This document shows, piece by piece, positions 54,731 through 64,000 of a stretch of 64,000 nucleotides of DNA. The notes beneath the pieces were generated by a model. The model did not search any database and had not been told where the DNA came from. It worked only from the letters and a program-made list of their open reading frames with translations. Made by a program: the position numbers and the translations under genes. The DNA is from Nemertoderma westbladi (lineage: Eukaryota; Xenacoelomorpha; Nemertodermatida; Nemertodermatidae): positions 55,453 to 119,452 of the forward strand of contig JAUCBJ010003381.1 in assembly GCA_032718475.1 (NCBI GenBank). Direction: 5' to 3'. Each line of letters begins with the position of its first letter. Position 1 is the stretch's first letter.

Positions 54731-56674
54731 CTAATTCTGTTTTGAGGCAGGAGACAAATTATAATCTCCCGTCTCGATACGTGTCTCCTCTAATAACACG
54801 ATATCTTGGACCGGTCGGTCCAAGGTGTGTAAACCATTAGTTTTACACTTCTTTGGGTGCGGACACTTGCACCTAATTTTCACAGTGACTGTGCGCACTA
54901 TGTTTTGCGTTTCTGGGTGTGTGTGCAAGATGACTCCCGTCTCCCAATACTTTCTCTTGACAATCGGCTCGGTTATCAATACGTAATCTCCTCTTTGGAG
55001 ACTCCGAACCGTTTTGTACCACTTTGTTCTGGTGGATATGGTGGGAAGATAATATTCCCGCCAATATTCCCAGAATTTGTACGCGACTAATTGTGTTACT
55101 TTCCAGCTCTTACGACTATATAGGTCGGCACTAACGGGTTCTGATGCCGGCACAAGAAATGCTGGACTCTGCATTAGCAAATGATTCGGCGTTAATGCAA
55201 CACCGTCTGGCAACATAGCTATCGGCCTCGAGTTTAGGGTATGCTCGATTTCGATGAAAGCTGTGACCAGTTCGTCGTCGGTAAGTTGTTTGTTCACAGG
55301 CAATGTTTTAGCAATGGCCTGTTTTACAGAGCGAACTAAACGCTCCCAACTTCCTCCTCTCCAAGGACTTTCTGGAGTATTGAATCTCCACTCTACTCTT
55401 TGCGGCAAAAGTGCTGCAGAAATTTCCTTATTCTGTGCCGCTTTATGAGCCGCGTTCAACTCGCTATTCCCCCCGACAAAGTTTGTACCCTTATCGGAGT
55501 AGAACGCCTTTACTAGTCCTCTCCTGGCCATAAATCTCTTTAAGGCCAGGAGCAGAGATTTGGTCGACATGTCTGCCACACGCTCGATATGTATGGCTCT
55601 ACTAGCCATACATGTCAGTAGCAGACCCCATCGCTTGTGGGTCAGCCGTCCACTCTTTGCTTCAATCGGACCAAAACAGTCCACCCCTGTGTTCGTAAAG
55701 GGTGGGTCATATGCCTGCACTCTCGCTTCCGGGAGTTCAGCCATCTCCTGTTCCAATACTCTGGCGTTCACTCTCTTGCAAACCAGACAGGCGTCGTACA
55801 TAGTGCCGACTGCCCTGCTTGGCTGCAATAGAATGAATCGCTGTCTCGCTGCCGACAGACAGTGTAACCTTCCCGCGTGATGCAACCTCTTGTGTATATC
55901 CCATAGAATCGCTCTTTGCAATTCTATTGGGTGACTAGGGATTATCACTGGGAACCTAAACTGTGAGTTTACGTCGACAGTCTGGATTCTCGATCTATGA
56001 CAAATCAAACCCTTATGGATTAATGAACTCCATTTTCTAAGGGGTTTATAGAGAACTGGTCGTTGAGCTGATAATAGATGGAATTCTTTCGGGAAGGCAC
56101 ACATTTGATAATGCTTCAAATGCTTTAATTCCGCTTGATCAATCTCATCCTCTGTCAGAGGTTGTTTCAATTTCTGAATTCGCTCACTATTGGTGCTCAA
56201 TGGTTCTCTCAAATGTTTCGATTGTTTTATACAAAGGTACGAAACGTATCGGCTTAACCACGCAGTTCTTTTACAAATTGTCAGCCAAGAGGCAGACGAA
56301 TTTAGTAATTTGTCATAAACACTGCATGACTCTAATGCCAGCGACGGTTGTCCGCTAACTAATGGAAGTTTCGAATCCAAACCCGCAGGTTTGGAAACCA
56401 AAGGCTCCATTGTGTCGGTCATTTTCTGTCCGTCACTTACCAACTGTGACCCTTGTCTAGGCTGTAAGGGTGGTTTGATGTCATAACTTACCCTTCCGGA
56501 CCTAGTAGTCACGTAAGTCTGTTGGTCTGACAGGTCTCCGGGCCGCTCCAATGACTCTTCAGGTCGCTCCAATGACTCTTCAGGCCACTCCAATGACTTA
56601 AGTTTGGCTTTAGACTTCGACTTAGAGACTTTCTCCACTTTGACTTCTGCATCTTCAGGCATTGGATTGGTCAC
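54731..56674 (-). CDS. BEL/Pao integrase (pol C-terminal part)
   Basis: The 647-codon frame is counted from 56674 (a GTG; the frame opens a little upstream). It begins with a charged tail containing short LERPEES repeats. The integrase zinc-binding region follows (HKRLHHAGRLHCL ... CLVCKR, Cys at 297/300). The catalytic core has D332 (VDCFGP), D394 (YSDKGTNF) and E444 (GGSWERLV). The C-terminal YKFWEYWREYYLPTI...RGDYVLI...W-TGVI segment is the DUF5641-type domain of BEL/Pao pol. Integrase inserts the cDNA into host DNA. The frame differs from that of the upstream RT/RNase H, with which it overlaps by at least 20 bases. Confidence 0.9.
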   Translation of the reverse strand: MTNPMPEDAEVKVEKVSKSKSKAKLKSLEWPEESLERPEESLERPGDLSDQQTYVTTRSGRVSYDIKPPLQPRQGSQLVSDGQKMTDTMEPLVSKPAGLDSKLPLVSGQPSLALESCSVYDKLLNSSASWLTICKRTAWLSRYVSYLCIKQSKHLREPLSTNSERIQKLKQPLTEDEIDQAELKHLKHYQMCAFPKEFHLLSAQRPVLYKPLRKWSSLIHKGLICHRSRIQTVDVNSQFRFPVIIPSHPIELQRAILWDIHKRLHHAGRLHCLSAARQRFILLQPSRAVGTMYDACLVCKRVNARVLEQEMAELPEARVQAYDPPFTNTGVDCFGPIEAKSGRLTHKRWGLLLTCMASRAIHIERVADMSTKSLLLALKRFMARRGLVKAFYSDKGTNFVGGNSELNAAHKAAQNKEISAALLPQRVEWRFNTPESPWRGGSWERLVRSVKQAIAKTLPVNKQLTDDELVTAFIEIEHTLNSRPIAMLPDGVALTPNHLLMQSPAFLVPASEPVSADLYSRKSWKVTQLVAYKFWEYWREYYLPTISTRTKWYKTVRSLQRGDYVLITEPIVKRKYWETGVILHTHPETQNIVRTVTVKIRCKCPHPKKCKTNGLHTLDRPVQDIVLLEETRIETGDYNLSPASKQN

Positions 56675-58976
56675 TATCTTCAGGCCAATGTTCCTGTGTC
56701 CTCGTTAGAAAATCAGGTCCATGCAACCAAAACTCCTGCGACTCTTCCCGACAAAATTCCGCCGGCATTGCACCTCTCGAAGTTATGTCGGCCGGGTTCA
56801 ACACTCCCGGACAATGTCTCCATTGTTCCTTCGTCGAAAAGTCAACGATCTGAGCGCGTCTATTGGCCACAAATGTCTTTAGTGCAATATTGTCGGCCGC
56901 AATGTATACTAACACTAAGGATGCGTCCGTCCAATAGAATAAGGTCAATGTCGTGTCTAACTCCTCAGTTATTTGCTTACTTACCTCGACTGAAACTACA
57001 GCCGCCTGTAACTCTGCACGAGGGACAGTCATGTATTTGACCGGCATAGTCTTTGATCTAGAAGTCACAAAGGCCGTCTCAAACTTGTCCTGACTTACCT
57101 CTCGGCGAAGGTAGGCTGCCATACCAAAGCCGGTGTCACTTGCGTCACTAAATAGGTGGAGCTCTAAATCAGCTGGGAATACCAGCTGATTCGGAAAGTA
57201 GGAACGGGGTACATCTATATTTTTCAATAGATGTAACTCGGCTTCCCACTCTCTCCACTGCTTTGCATGTATAGGAGATATTGGTTCGTCCCACTCTACG
57301 TCGGACAACCAAATTTTCCTCATGCACGCTCGTGCCTGTAATATTACCGGACTGATAAAGTTCATCGGGTCAAATAGTCTACTTAATGTCGATAAGCAAA
57401 TTCTCTTTGTCAAAACTTTGTCTGGGCTACTGGGCTCAAATCTAACTCTTACCTGGAACTTATCCGAGTTCGGATTCCAAGCGAGTCCCAGTACTCGCGC
57501 CATGGGGATTGGTTCTACCCCCAATTCTATGTCTCCGCTCCCGCGATCTTTCACCGGGAACGACTCTAATAGGGCCTCCGAATTCGTAGTGAACTTGGTT
57601 AGAGGGAAACCCCCTGTAGCCAAGCACTCTTGCAGGCCGTGAGCCACTTCTATGGCTTGTTCCGCCGTGTCCTTGGACACCAATCCGTCGTCCATATAGA
57701 AGTTTCTCAAGATGGACTCGATTACTTCTACTGGGTACTTACCAATCTGGGCTGTTGCCGTTTTCTTTAGAACAAACAGCGTGCCGTTTGGACTATCGCG
57801 GGCGCCAAATATCCTAACGTACATTTGGTATGTAACCACTGGGCCGGATAAGTCTTCATTCTCAAACCAGAGAAATCGAAGGCTATCCTGGTCTGCCTTA
57901 CAGGCTCTTACCTGGAGGAACATCGCCTCGATGTCACAAGTAAATGCGAATCGCCGCTGTCTAAAACGCAACAGTATTCCAATCAAATAATTGTTCAGGT
58001 TGGGACCATCCATCAACTCTGAATTCAGGGACATACCTCTATAGACTGCTGCGCAGTCGTTGACTACTCGGACTTTGTCTGGCTTGTCAGGGTGAGTCAC
58101 ATAGTGGTGTGGAAGGTAATAAGTCTGGTCTGTCACTAAGTCAGGGTCCTCCACCTTCCCAGCAAATCCCTTGGCGAAATAGTTGTTGATCTGGGCGCAA
58201 TACTTCTCCCTAATGCCTGGATTCTTTAACAACCGAGCCCTTACTCCGTTCAATCTTTTCAAGGCTAAGTTGTAGTTGTTCTCCAACTTAGGAGGTTGTC
58301 GACGCCACAACATTCCAACTTCAAAATGTCCAGTCGGTAGCAGACGTATGGTATCTTCCATCATCTCCAGCGACCGCTTCTCATCAGTAGACATGGCTAG
58401 GTCATATCCACCGGGTTCCATTGCGTCCCTATCCAGCCATTCGACGGTTCTGGCTCCTGTCTCGAGGTCCTGGCGTATCAATTCCTTCTGTAATTCCTCC
58501 TCACTGTATTGGAAAATGTCTAGGTCTCGATATTTAGCCACTTGACCCTCCACTATGTCTGTATAAGTCAAAACGTTAGTCAGATAAGTAGCGTGGGCCG
58601 CTGAACCAGACCCACGGGTCTGATAACAGTAGTCCTCGGGTTCACTATCTGTCCGGTCGTTGTGAAGTGGTTCCGACAACCTAACATTATCGGGAATCAA
58701 CTCCTCGTCCGACTCGCTAAAGTCACTATAGTGGTCAATACAGGTTCTCCTAAACTCGTCTATGTCTGGTGGTTCTACTAACGGTGGTTGAGTTATAGGC
58801 TGTAATTCATCGTATCTGTTCATTGGCTTGTCGCCACCTGTAAACTCATAAGACATGGGTACTCTTGTATACCAACCTAGTATGGTCCTATGGGCATGTG
58901 GTCCATTGACATGCGGCTCAGCTGGTCTCGTTTCCCATATCTGGTGTGCGATCAGCTGTTCTGCACCAATCAACAT
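56655..58976 (-). CDS. BEL/Pao reverse transcriptase-RNase H
   Basis: The 773-codon frame starts at MLIGAEQL, the end of the protease region typical of BEL/Pao (L-I-G-x-x). RT: VRVVNDCAA, FTCDIEAMFLQV with D348, RIFGARDSPNGT, and YMDD at 427-430. RNase H: FSDASDTGFG (D611), VPRAELQA (E655) and YWTDASLVL (D684), followed by CPGVLNPADITSRG and the typical FWLHGPDFL end. It copies element RNA into DNA and removes the template. It stops at 56655 in a frame different from the integrase. Almost all of the RT part is duplicated at 60363-62057. Confidence 0.93.
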   Translation of the reverse strand: MLIGAEQLIAHQIWETRPAEPHVNGPHAHRTILGWYTRVPMSYEFTGGDKPMNRYDELQPITQPPLVEPPDIDEFRRTCIDHYSDFSESDEELIPDNVRLSEPLHNDRTDSEPEDYCYQTRGSGSAAHATYLTNVLTYTDIVEGQVAKYRDLDIFQYSEEELQKELIRQDLETGARTVEWLDRDAMEPGGYDLAMSTDEKRSLEMMEDTIRLLPTGHFEVGMLWRRQPPKLENNYNLALKRLNGVRARLLKNPGIREKYCAQINNYFAKGFAGKVEDPDLVTDQTYYLPHHYVTHPDKPDKVRVVNDCAAVYRGMSLNSELMDGPNLNNYLIGILLRFRQRRFAFTCDIEAMFLQVRACKADQDSLRFLWFENEDLSGPVVTYQMYVRIFGARDSPNGTLFVLKKTATAQIGKYPVEVIESILRNFYMDDGLVSKDTAEQAIEVAHGLQECLATGGFPLTKFTTNSEALLESFPVKDRGSGDIELGVEPIPMARVLGLAWNPNSDKFQVRVRFEPSSPDKVLTKRICLSTLSRLFDPMNFISPVILQARACMRKIWLSDVEWDEPISPIHAKQWREWEAELHLLKNIDVPRSYFPNQLVFPADLELHLFSDASDTGFGMAAYLRREVSQDKFETAFVTSRSKTMPVKYMTVPRAELQAAVVSVEVSKQITEELDTTLTLFYWTDASLVLVYIAADNIALKTFVANRRAQIVDFSTKEQWRHCPGVLNPADITSRGAMPAEFCREESQEFWLHGPDFLTRTQEHWPEDSDQSNA

Positions 58977-60371
58977 AGAAACATTCCTATAACCTACCTG
59001 GTGTCTGGGTATCCTGAGCTTGTCAAATACTCCTGTGCTATGGGACTCATCGGCGGCACCTTACCTAACTGCCTGCCGAATCCCTTCATAGCTAGACACT
59101 TAAATCCGTCCAATGGCAAAGCTTTCCGTTCTTGTCGAGTGTGTTGGTCTCTCGGAAGTAGGGAATCTAGTTCTACCGAAATTCTGTATCCCTTGAGGTC
59201 TCCTACCCCGTGCATAGACTTCAACTCTATTTGGATCTCCTCGGCGTCCTGGAAGCTAGAAACGGCTCTCGCCACTTCTTCATCAATATAAGATAATGTG
59301 GACGCAGTGTCCAACATCACATATATCCGCTTTGATCCCTTATCGCCAGTGAGTTTCACCGGAATCACGCTAAATATTTCCGACGTGGCCGATGATAAAT
59401 ACGTCCACGCGCTGGTCGATGAACTATCCGCGGTGAAACCTTGGCAGGTCACTTCTCTCGCGCTCGACTCGCCATCTTCGTCCGACGAACCTGGTTGATA
59501 ACCATCGTCCTGGATGCCAGTGTACGTATTCCTCCTTATCGATACGGGTTCTTTGCTCCCCTTCCTGTGAGGATTTCGCTGTAAGTAACAGTCCGTTGGG
59601 GTATGGAAATCCGCATGTAGCAACTTGTGATGTAGTCTGCCGCATTCCATGCATCCGTCCTTGCTGTTCGGGCACTGCCGCCGTACATGGCCTGGCGCAA
59701 GACATGCCCAACAGGTGTCCAACGTCCGCACTTGAACTCTTCTCTGTTCCGAATTTAATTCTTTGAACCGTCTGCAACTATCTAACTTATGGTCGTCAGA
59801 TCTTACCTCCTTTAGTAAACAGTATTGGCAACCTACAAATCCATCCAGCAACTCCTGTTGCTTTAACCTAGGTCTATCTAACCGCTCACCTGACCATACT
59901 CGCGAGTCTGATCTAAAGGCTGGGGTACTCGAATTATATCTGTCTACTGAGTTAAATGTCACAGTGGTCCTGTCATCGTCAAAACTTACCATAGACTTAC
60001 CGGTAACAGGTTTAGACTCTCTCATATTCTCCTCTGAGAAGTTTGATTTCATCTCTGCTACTGCGTCTGTGGCTATCATGTCATGAATATGCTGAAGTGT
60101 CAATACTTTACCTTGGCCCTCCAACTTATTCTCTAATTTGCGCCATTTCTGTCTGTAACGCATGTTTAAACGTCTTATTACGCTCTTTAAAACTTCGGCG
60201 TGATCACCATGATGAGGTAGATTCACCGTCCTCAGGATGTCCAATGCGTTCGAAATAGCGTTCGCTAAGTTCAACAGCTCTAACGGAGTTGTAATCCTTC
60301 CGCCCTTACCCAAGTCTTCTACTATCGACTGTGCCATCTTGGTTTTATTCCCGTAGATGTCACTAAGCGTC
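57293..60371. repeat. First copy of a 3.08-kb tandem duplication in the BEL/Pao element
   Basis: 57293-60371 is repeated at 60374-63452 with an exact offset of 3081 and only scattered base differences (such as near 58226 and 62662). The two copies are separated by the dinucleotide CG (60372-60373). It covers gag C-terminus, protease and the RT core. Confidence 0.95.
58994..60371 (-). CDS. BEL/Pao gag C-terminal part plus protease (duplicate copy)
   Basis: The frame is open from the duplication junction to the stop at 58994; an internal ATG at 60337 gives 447 codons. It contains the gag helical part, a Cys pair (CQYCLL), the zinc knuckle CWACLAPGHVRRQC (C-x2-C-x4-H-x4-C), and then an aspartic protease-like region with VMLDTASTLSYI (D-T-A-S). 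The N-terminal gag is missing because of the duplication. Unlike the copy at 62075-64000 it has no stop between gag and protease: the codon is CAG here and TAG there. The following RT lies in the -1 frame. Confidence 0.88.
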
Positions 60372-62057
60372 CGACTCTACGTCGGACAACCAAATTTTCC
60401 TCATGCACGCTCGTGCCTGTAATATTACCGGACTGATAAAGTTCATCGGGTCAAATAGTCTACTTAATGTCGATAAGCAAATTCTCTTTGTCAAAACTTT
60501 GTCTGGGCTACTGGGCTCAAATCTAACTCTTACCTGGAACTTATCCGAGTTCGGATTCCAAGCGAGTCCCAGTACTCGCGCCATGGGGATTGGTTCTACC
60601 CCCAATTCTATGTCTCCGCTCCCGCGATCTTTCACCGGGAACGACTCTAATAGGGCCTCCGAATTCGTAGTGAACTTGGTTAGAGGGAAACCCCCTGTAG
60701 CCAAGCACTCTTGCAGGCCGTGAGCCACTTCTATGGCTTGTTCCGCCGTGTCCTTGGACACCAATCCGTCGTCCATATAGAAGTTTCTCAAGATGGACTC
60801 GATTACTTCTACTGGGTACTTACCAATCTGGGCTGTTGCCGTTTTCTTTAGAACAAACAGCGTGCCGTTTGGACTATCGCGGGCGCCAAATATCCTAACG
60901 TACATTTGGTATGTAACCACTGGGCCGGATAAGTCTTCATTCTCAAACCAGAGAAATCGAAGGCTATCCTGGTCTGCCTTACAGGCTCTTACCTGGAGGA
61001 ACATCGCCTCGATGTCACAAGTAAATGCGAATCGCCGCTGTCTAAAACGCAACAGTATTCCAATCAAATAATTGTTCAGGTTGGGACCATCCATCAACTC
61101 TGAATTCAGGGACATACCTCTATAGACTGCTGCGCAGTCGTTGACTACTCGGACTTTGTCTGGCTTGTCAGGGTGAGTCACATAGTGGTGTGGAAGGTAA
61201 TAAGTCTGGTCTGTCACTAAGTCAGGGTCCTCCACCTTCCCAGCAAATCCCTTGGCGAAATAGTTGTTGATCTGGGCGCAATACTTCTCCCTAATGCCTG
61301 GATGCTTTAACAACCGAGCCCTTACTCCGTTCAATCTTTTCAAGGCTAAGTTGTAGTTGTTCTCCAACTTAGGAGGTTGTCGACGCCACAACATTCCAAC
61401 TTCAAAATGTCCAGTCGGTAGCAGACGTATGGTATCTTCCATCATCTCCAGCGACCGCTTCTCATCAGTAGACATGGCTAGGTCATATCCACCGGGTTCC
61501 ATTGCGTCCCTATCCAGCCATTCGACGGTTCTGGCTCCTGTCTCAAGGTCCTGGCGTATCAATTCCTTCTGTAATTCCTCCTCACTGTATTGGAAAATGT
61601 CTAGGTCTCGATATTTAGCCACTTGACCCTCCACTATGTCTGTATAAGTCAAAACGTTAGTCAGATAAGTAGCGTGGGCCGCTGAACCAGACCCACGGGT
61701 CTGATAACAGTAGTCCTCGGGTTCACTATCTGTCCGGTCGTTGTGAAGTGGTTCCGACAACCTAACATTATCGGGAATCAACTCCTCGTCCGACTCGCTA
61801 AAGTCACTATAGTGGTCAATACAGGTTCTCCTAAACTCGTCTATGTCTGGTGGTTCTACTAACGGTGGTTGAGTTATAGGCTGTAATTCATCGTATCTGT
61901 TCATTGGCTTGTCGCCACCTGTAAACTCATAAGACATGGGTACTCTTGTATACCAACCTAGTATGGTCCTATGGGCATGTGGTCCATTGACATGCGGCTC
62001 AGCTGGTCTCGTTTCCCATATCTGGTGTGCGATCAGCTGTTCTGCACCAATCAACAT
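60363..62057 (-). pseudogene. BEL/Pao reverse transcriptase, truncated duplicate
   Basis: This is nearly identical to 57293-58976 (I see for example His for Asn at residue 252). It contains the whole RT core including YMDD. It breaks off after the DVE of the segment before RNase H, where the duplication junction brings in gag sequence in the wrong frame, and ends at a stop at 60363. It lacks RNase H and integrase. Confidence 0.92.
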
Positions 62058-63452
62058 AGAAACATTCCTATAACCTACCTGGTGTCTGGGTATCCTGAGC
62101 TTGTCAAATACTCCTGTGCTATGGGACTCATCGGCGGCACCTTACCTAACTGCCTGCCGAATCCCTTCATAGCTAGACACTTAAATCCGTCCAATGGCAA
62201 AGCTTTCCGTTCTTGTCGAGTGTGTTGGTCTCTCGGAAGTAGGGAATCTAGTTCTACCGAAATTCTGTGTCCCTTGAGGTCTCCTACCCCGTGCATAGAC
62301 TTCAACTCTATTTGGATCTCCTCGGCGTCCTGGAAGCTAGAAACGGCTCTCGCCACTTCTTCGTCAATATAAGATAATGTGGACGCAGTGTCCAACATCA
62401 CATATATCCGCTTTGATCCCTTATCGCCAGTGAGTTTCACCGGAATCACGCTAAATATTTCCGACGTGGCCGATGATAAATACGTCCACGCGCTGGTCGA
62501 TGAACTATCCGCGGTGAAACCTTGGCAGGTCACTTCTCTCGCGCTCGACTCGCCATCTTCGTCCGACGAACCTGGTTGATAACCATCGTCCTGGATGCCA
62601 GTGTACGTATTCCTCCTTATCGATACGGGTTCTTTGCTCCCCTTCCTGTGAGGATTTCGCTATAAGTAACAGTCCGTTGGGGTATGGAAATCCGCATGTA
62701 GCAACTTGTGATGTAGTCTGCCGCATTCCATGCATCCGTCCTTGCTGTTCGGGCACTGCCGCCGTACATGGCCTGGCGCAAGACATGCCCAACAGGTGTC
62801 CAACGTCCGCACTTGAACTCTTCTCTGTTCCGAATTTAATTCTTTGAACCGTCTGCAACTATCTAACTTATGGTCGTCAGATCTTACCTCCTTTAGTAAA
62901 CAGTATTGGCAACCTACAAATCCATCCAGCAACTCCTGTTGCTTTAACCTAGGTCTATCTAACCGCTCACCTGACCATACTCGCGAGTCTGATCTAAAGG
63001 CTGGGGTACTCGAATTATATCTGTCTACTGAGTTAAATGTCACAGTGGTCCTGTCATCGTCAAAACTTACCATAGACTTACCGGTAACAGGTTTAGACTC
63101 TCTCATATTCTCCTCTGAGAAGTTTGATTTCATCTCTGCTACTGCGTCTGTGGCTATCATGTCATGAATATGCTGAAGTGTCAATACTTTACCTTGGCCC
63201 TCCAACTTATTCTCTAATTTGCGCCATTTCTGTCTGTAACGCATGTTTAAACGTCTTATTACGCTCTTTAAAACTTCGGCGTGATCACCATGATGAGGTA
63301 GATTCACCGTCCTCAGGATGTCCAATGCGTTCGAAAAAGCGTTCGCTAAGTTCAACAGCTCTAACGGAGTTGTAATCCTTCCGCCCTTACCCAAGTCTTC
63401 TACTATCGACTGTGCCATCTTGGTTTTATTCCCGTAGATGTCACTAAGCGTC
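60374..63452. repeat. Second copy of the 3.08-kb tandem duplication
   Basis: Starts at ACTCTACGTCGGACAACC and ends at TCACTAAGCGTC, matching 57293-60371. The continuing gag sequence beyond 63452 shows that this is the copy attached to the true gag N-terminus. Confidence 0.95.
62075..62533 (-). pseudogene. BEL/Pao protease region, duplicate
   Basis: Same protein as the C-terminal part of 58994-60371 (VMLDTASTLSYI, 152 codons from the first ATG) with minor changes. In this copy the gag frame is closed by a TAG at 62660, so the protease can only be reached past that stop, which in the other copy is a glutamine codon. Confidence 0.85.
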
Positions 63453-64000
63453 TTCATCACTAACTCGAATGCTCTTTCGTTGCCGACGAAGTTATCAGCA
63501 ATGGCTCTAGGTTCTCGATGGAGCATCTGAAGCAAATAGTTGAACTTCTCGTTGGGAGTAAAGGTGCTGTTGGTCAGCTGCTCGTCGACATAGGTTCTAA
63601 AGGTCCTCCAGTGCTTATGGTTGCCCATAAACCTTTGGGGTTGTTGCGTCGGCAGTCCTTGCCTAGCAGCAAACTTACCTATGTCTCTAAGGGTTGCGTC
63701 GTTCCGGGTTAACAAATGGTTTAGTTCCGCAGGGTTGTTAAGTCTGGTCCTTTCCCGGTGGTTCCAACTTACCTGCTCCGCGTCCGTCCTTCTTTCCTTA
63801 TAGTTTCGGGACTTCTGACGTCTCATGTCTTCCTCTTCATCGCTTGATTCGGTGTCAGTCCTTAGCGCTCGTGTTGGTTTGCGCGCCGAGGCCCTGACCC
63901 AAGCCTCCTGTATAAATTTCTCGGCTGAGTTTTCGAAATTGGGATTATGAATATTCGGGACAGGCGTCCTTACCTGAGGTCTATGTGGTATAGTCTCCTC
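62660..64000 (-). CDS. BEL/Pao gag, cut by the window edge
   Basis: The frame is open from the right window edge to TAG at 62660 (58 codons upstream of the first visible ATG at 63826, then 388 codons). The N-terminal visible part is charged. It then shows LPTQQPQRFMGNHKHWRTFR, LTNSTFTPNEKFNYLLQML and VMKTLSDIYGN, the pattern of the Pao/BEL gag domain (DUF1759-like). The C-terminal end carries CQYCLL and the zinc knuckle CWACLAPGHVRRQC. Gag packages element RNA. The start of gag and the 5' LTR lie outside the window. Confidence 0.9.
   Translation of the reverse strand, partial: EETIPHRPQVRTPVPNIHNPNFENSAEKFIQEAWVRASARKPTRALRTDTESSDEEEDMRRQKSRNYKERRTDAEQVSWNHRERTRLNNPAELNHLLTRNDATLRDIGKFAARQGLPTQQPQRFMGNHKHWRTFRTYVDEQLTNSTFTPNEKFNYLLQMLHREPRAIADNFVGNERAFELVMKTLSDIYGNKTKMAQSIVEDLGKGGRITTPLELLNLANAFSNALDILRTVNLPHHGDHAEVLKSVIRRLNMRYRQKWRKLENKLEGQGKVLTLQHIHDMIATDAVAEMKSNFSEENMRESKPVTGKSMVSFDDDRTTVTFNSVDRYNSSTPAFRSDSRVWSGERLDRPRLKQQELLDGFVGCQYCLLKEVRSDDHKLDSCRRFKELNSEQRRVQVRTLDTCWACLAPGHVRRQCPNSKDGCMECGRLHHKLLHADFHTPTDCYL

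Noticed and set aside
55254-59300. Many plus-strand frames opposite the BEL/Pao genes
   Set aside because: They are shadows of the pol and gag-protease frames, lack motifs, and are duplicated only because the element is.
54731-64000. An envelope gene making this an endogenous retrovirus
   Set aside because: No signal peptide, transmembrane segment or env-like frame was found after the integrase; the two small frames at 53.3-54.0 kb have no such features.

Overview
The window reads as nuclear DNA of an animal, most likely a marine invertebrate. It has no operons. It holds several families of metazoan mobile elements (non-LTR retrotransposons, a BEL/Pao LTR retrotransposon, a Helitron-like element, a tyrosine-recombinase element, and small terminal-inverted-repeat elements), long AT-rich spacers, microsatellites and runs of 16-29 G or C. 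The palindrome AGGCCT, often as GTAGGCCTAC, recurs in the non-coding first half, a pattern I loosely associate with echinoderm DNA. The species cannot be named from the sequence. I found no tRNA, rRNA or CRISPR. The only candidate host gene is a proline-rich multi-exon locus at 40.3-42.5 kb.

Layout. 1-2568: a fold-back element with long diverged inverted ends and an inserted LINE tail. 2.6-5.9 kb: spacer with a perfect 57-bp palindrome, a G run and a 22-bp minisatellite. 5.9-28.0 kb: a mosaic of copies of one large repeat family. It contains GTCAAGT-rich arrays, a tyrosine recombinase gene on the minus strand (10382-12694), an inverted copy of that gene's catalytic part (16969-17679) inside roughly 2.1-2.2-kb inverted arms, and a 5.6-kb tandem duplication (18411-23997 and 23998-28025). 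28.0-36.0 kb: two LINE reverse-transcriptase ORFs on the minus strand, a piggyBac-like MITE flanked by TTAA, and a fragment resembling the N-terminus of a Mutator-like transposase. 36.1-40.2 kb: a nearly complete but frameshifted LINE on the plus strand, with ORF1 tail, PHD-like finger, endonuclease and RT. 40.3-42.5 kb: tandem exon-like units with matching splice sites in one phase. 44.3-50.1 kb: a decayed Helitron-like element with a HUH/two-tyrosine Rep domain and the start of a Pif1-type helicase. 52.8-64.0 kb: a BEL/Pao element on the minus strand, with a candidate 3' LTR and an internal 3081-bp tandem duplication covering part of gag, the protease and part of RT.

The window is dominated by selfish DNA in different stages of decay. 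The 884-codon LINE ORF, the recombinase gene and the BEL/Pao RT and integrase frames are open over their full length. The Helitron and the plus-strand LINE carry several frameshifts. The most unusual items are the zinc-finger tyrosine recombinase with a 12-residue repeat tract and its separate catalytic-domain copy, the symmetric phase-1 exon array, and several fresh rearrangement scars (a 69-bp template-switch inversion, a 50-bp palindromic insertion present in only one duplicate, and the 3081-bp duplication with a 2-nt filler). The very similar long duplications could be real or partly assembly artefacts; only long reads can decide.
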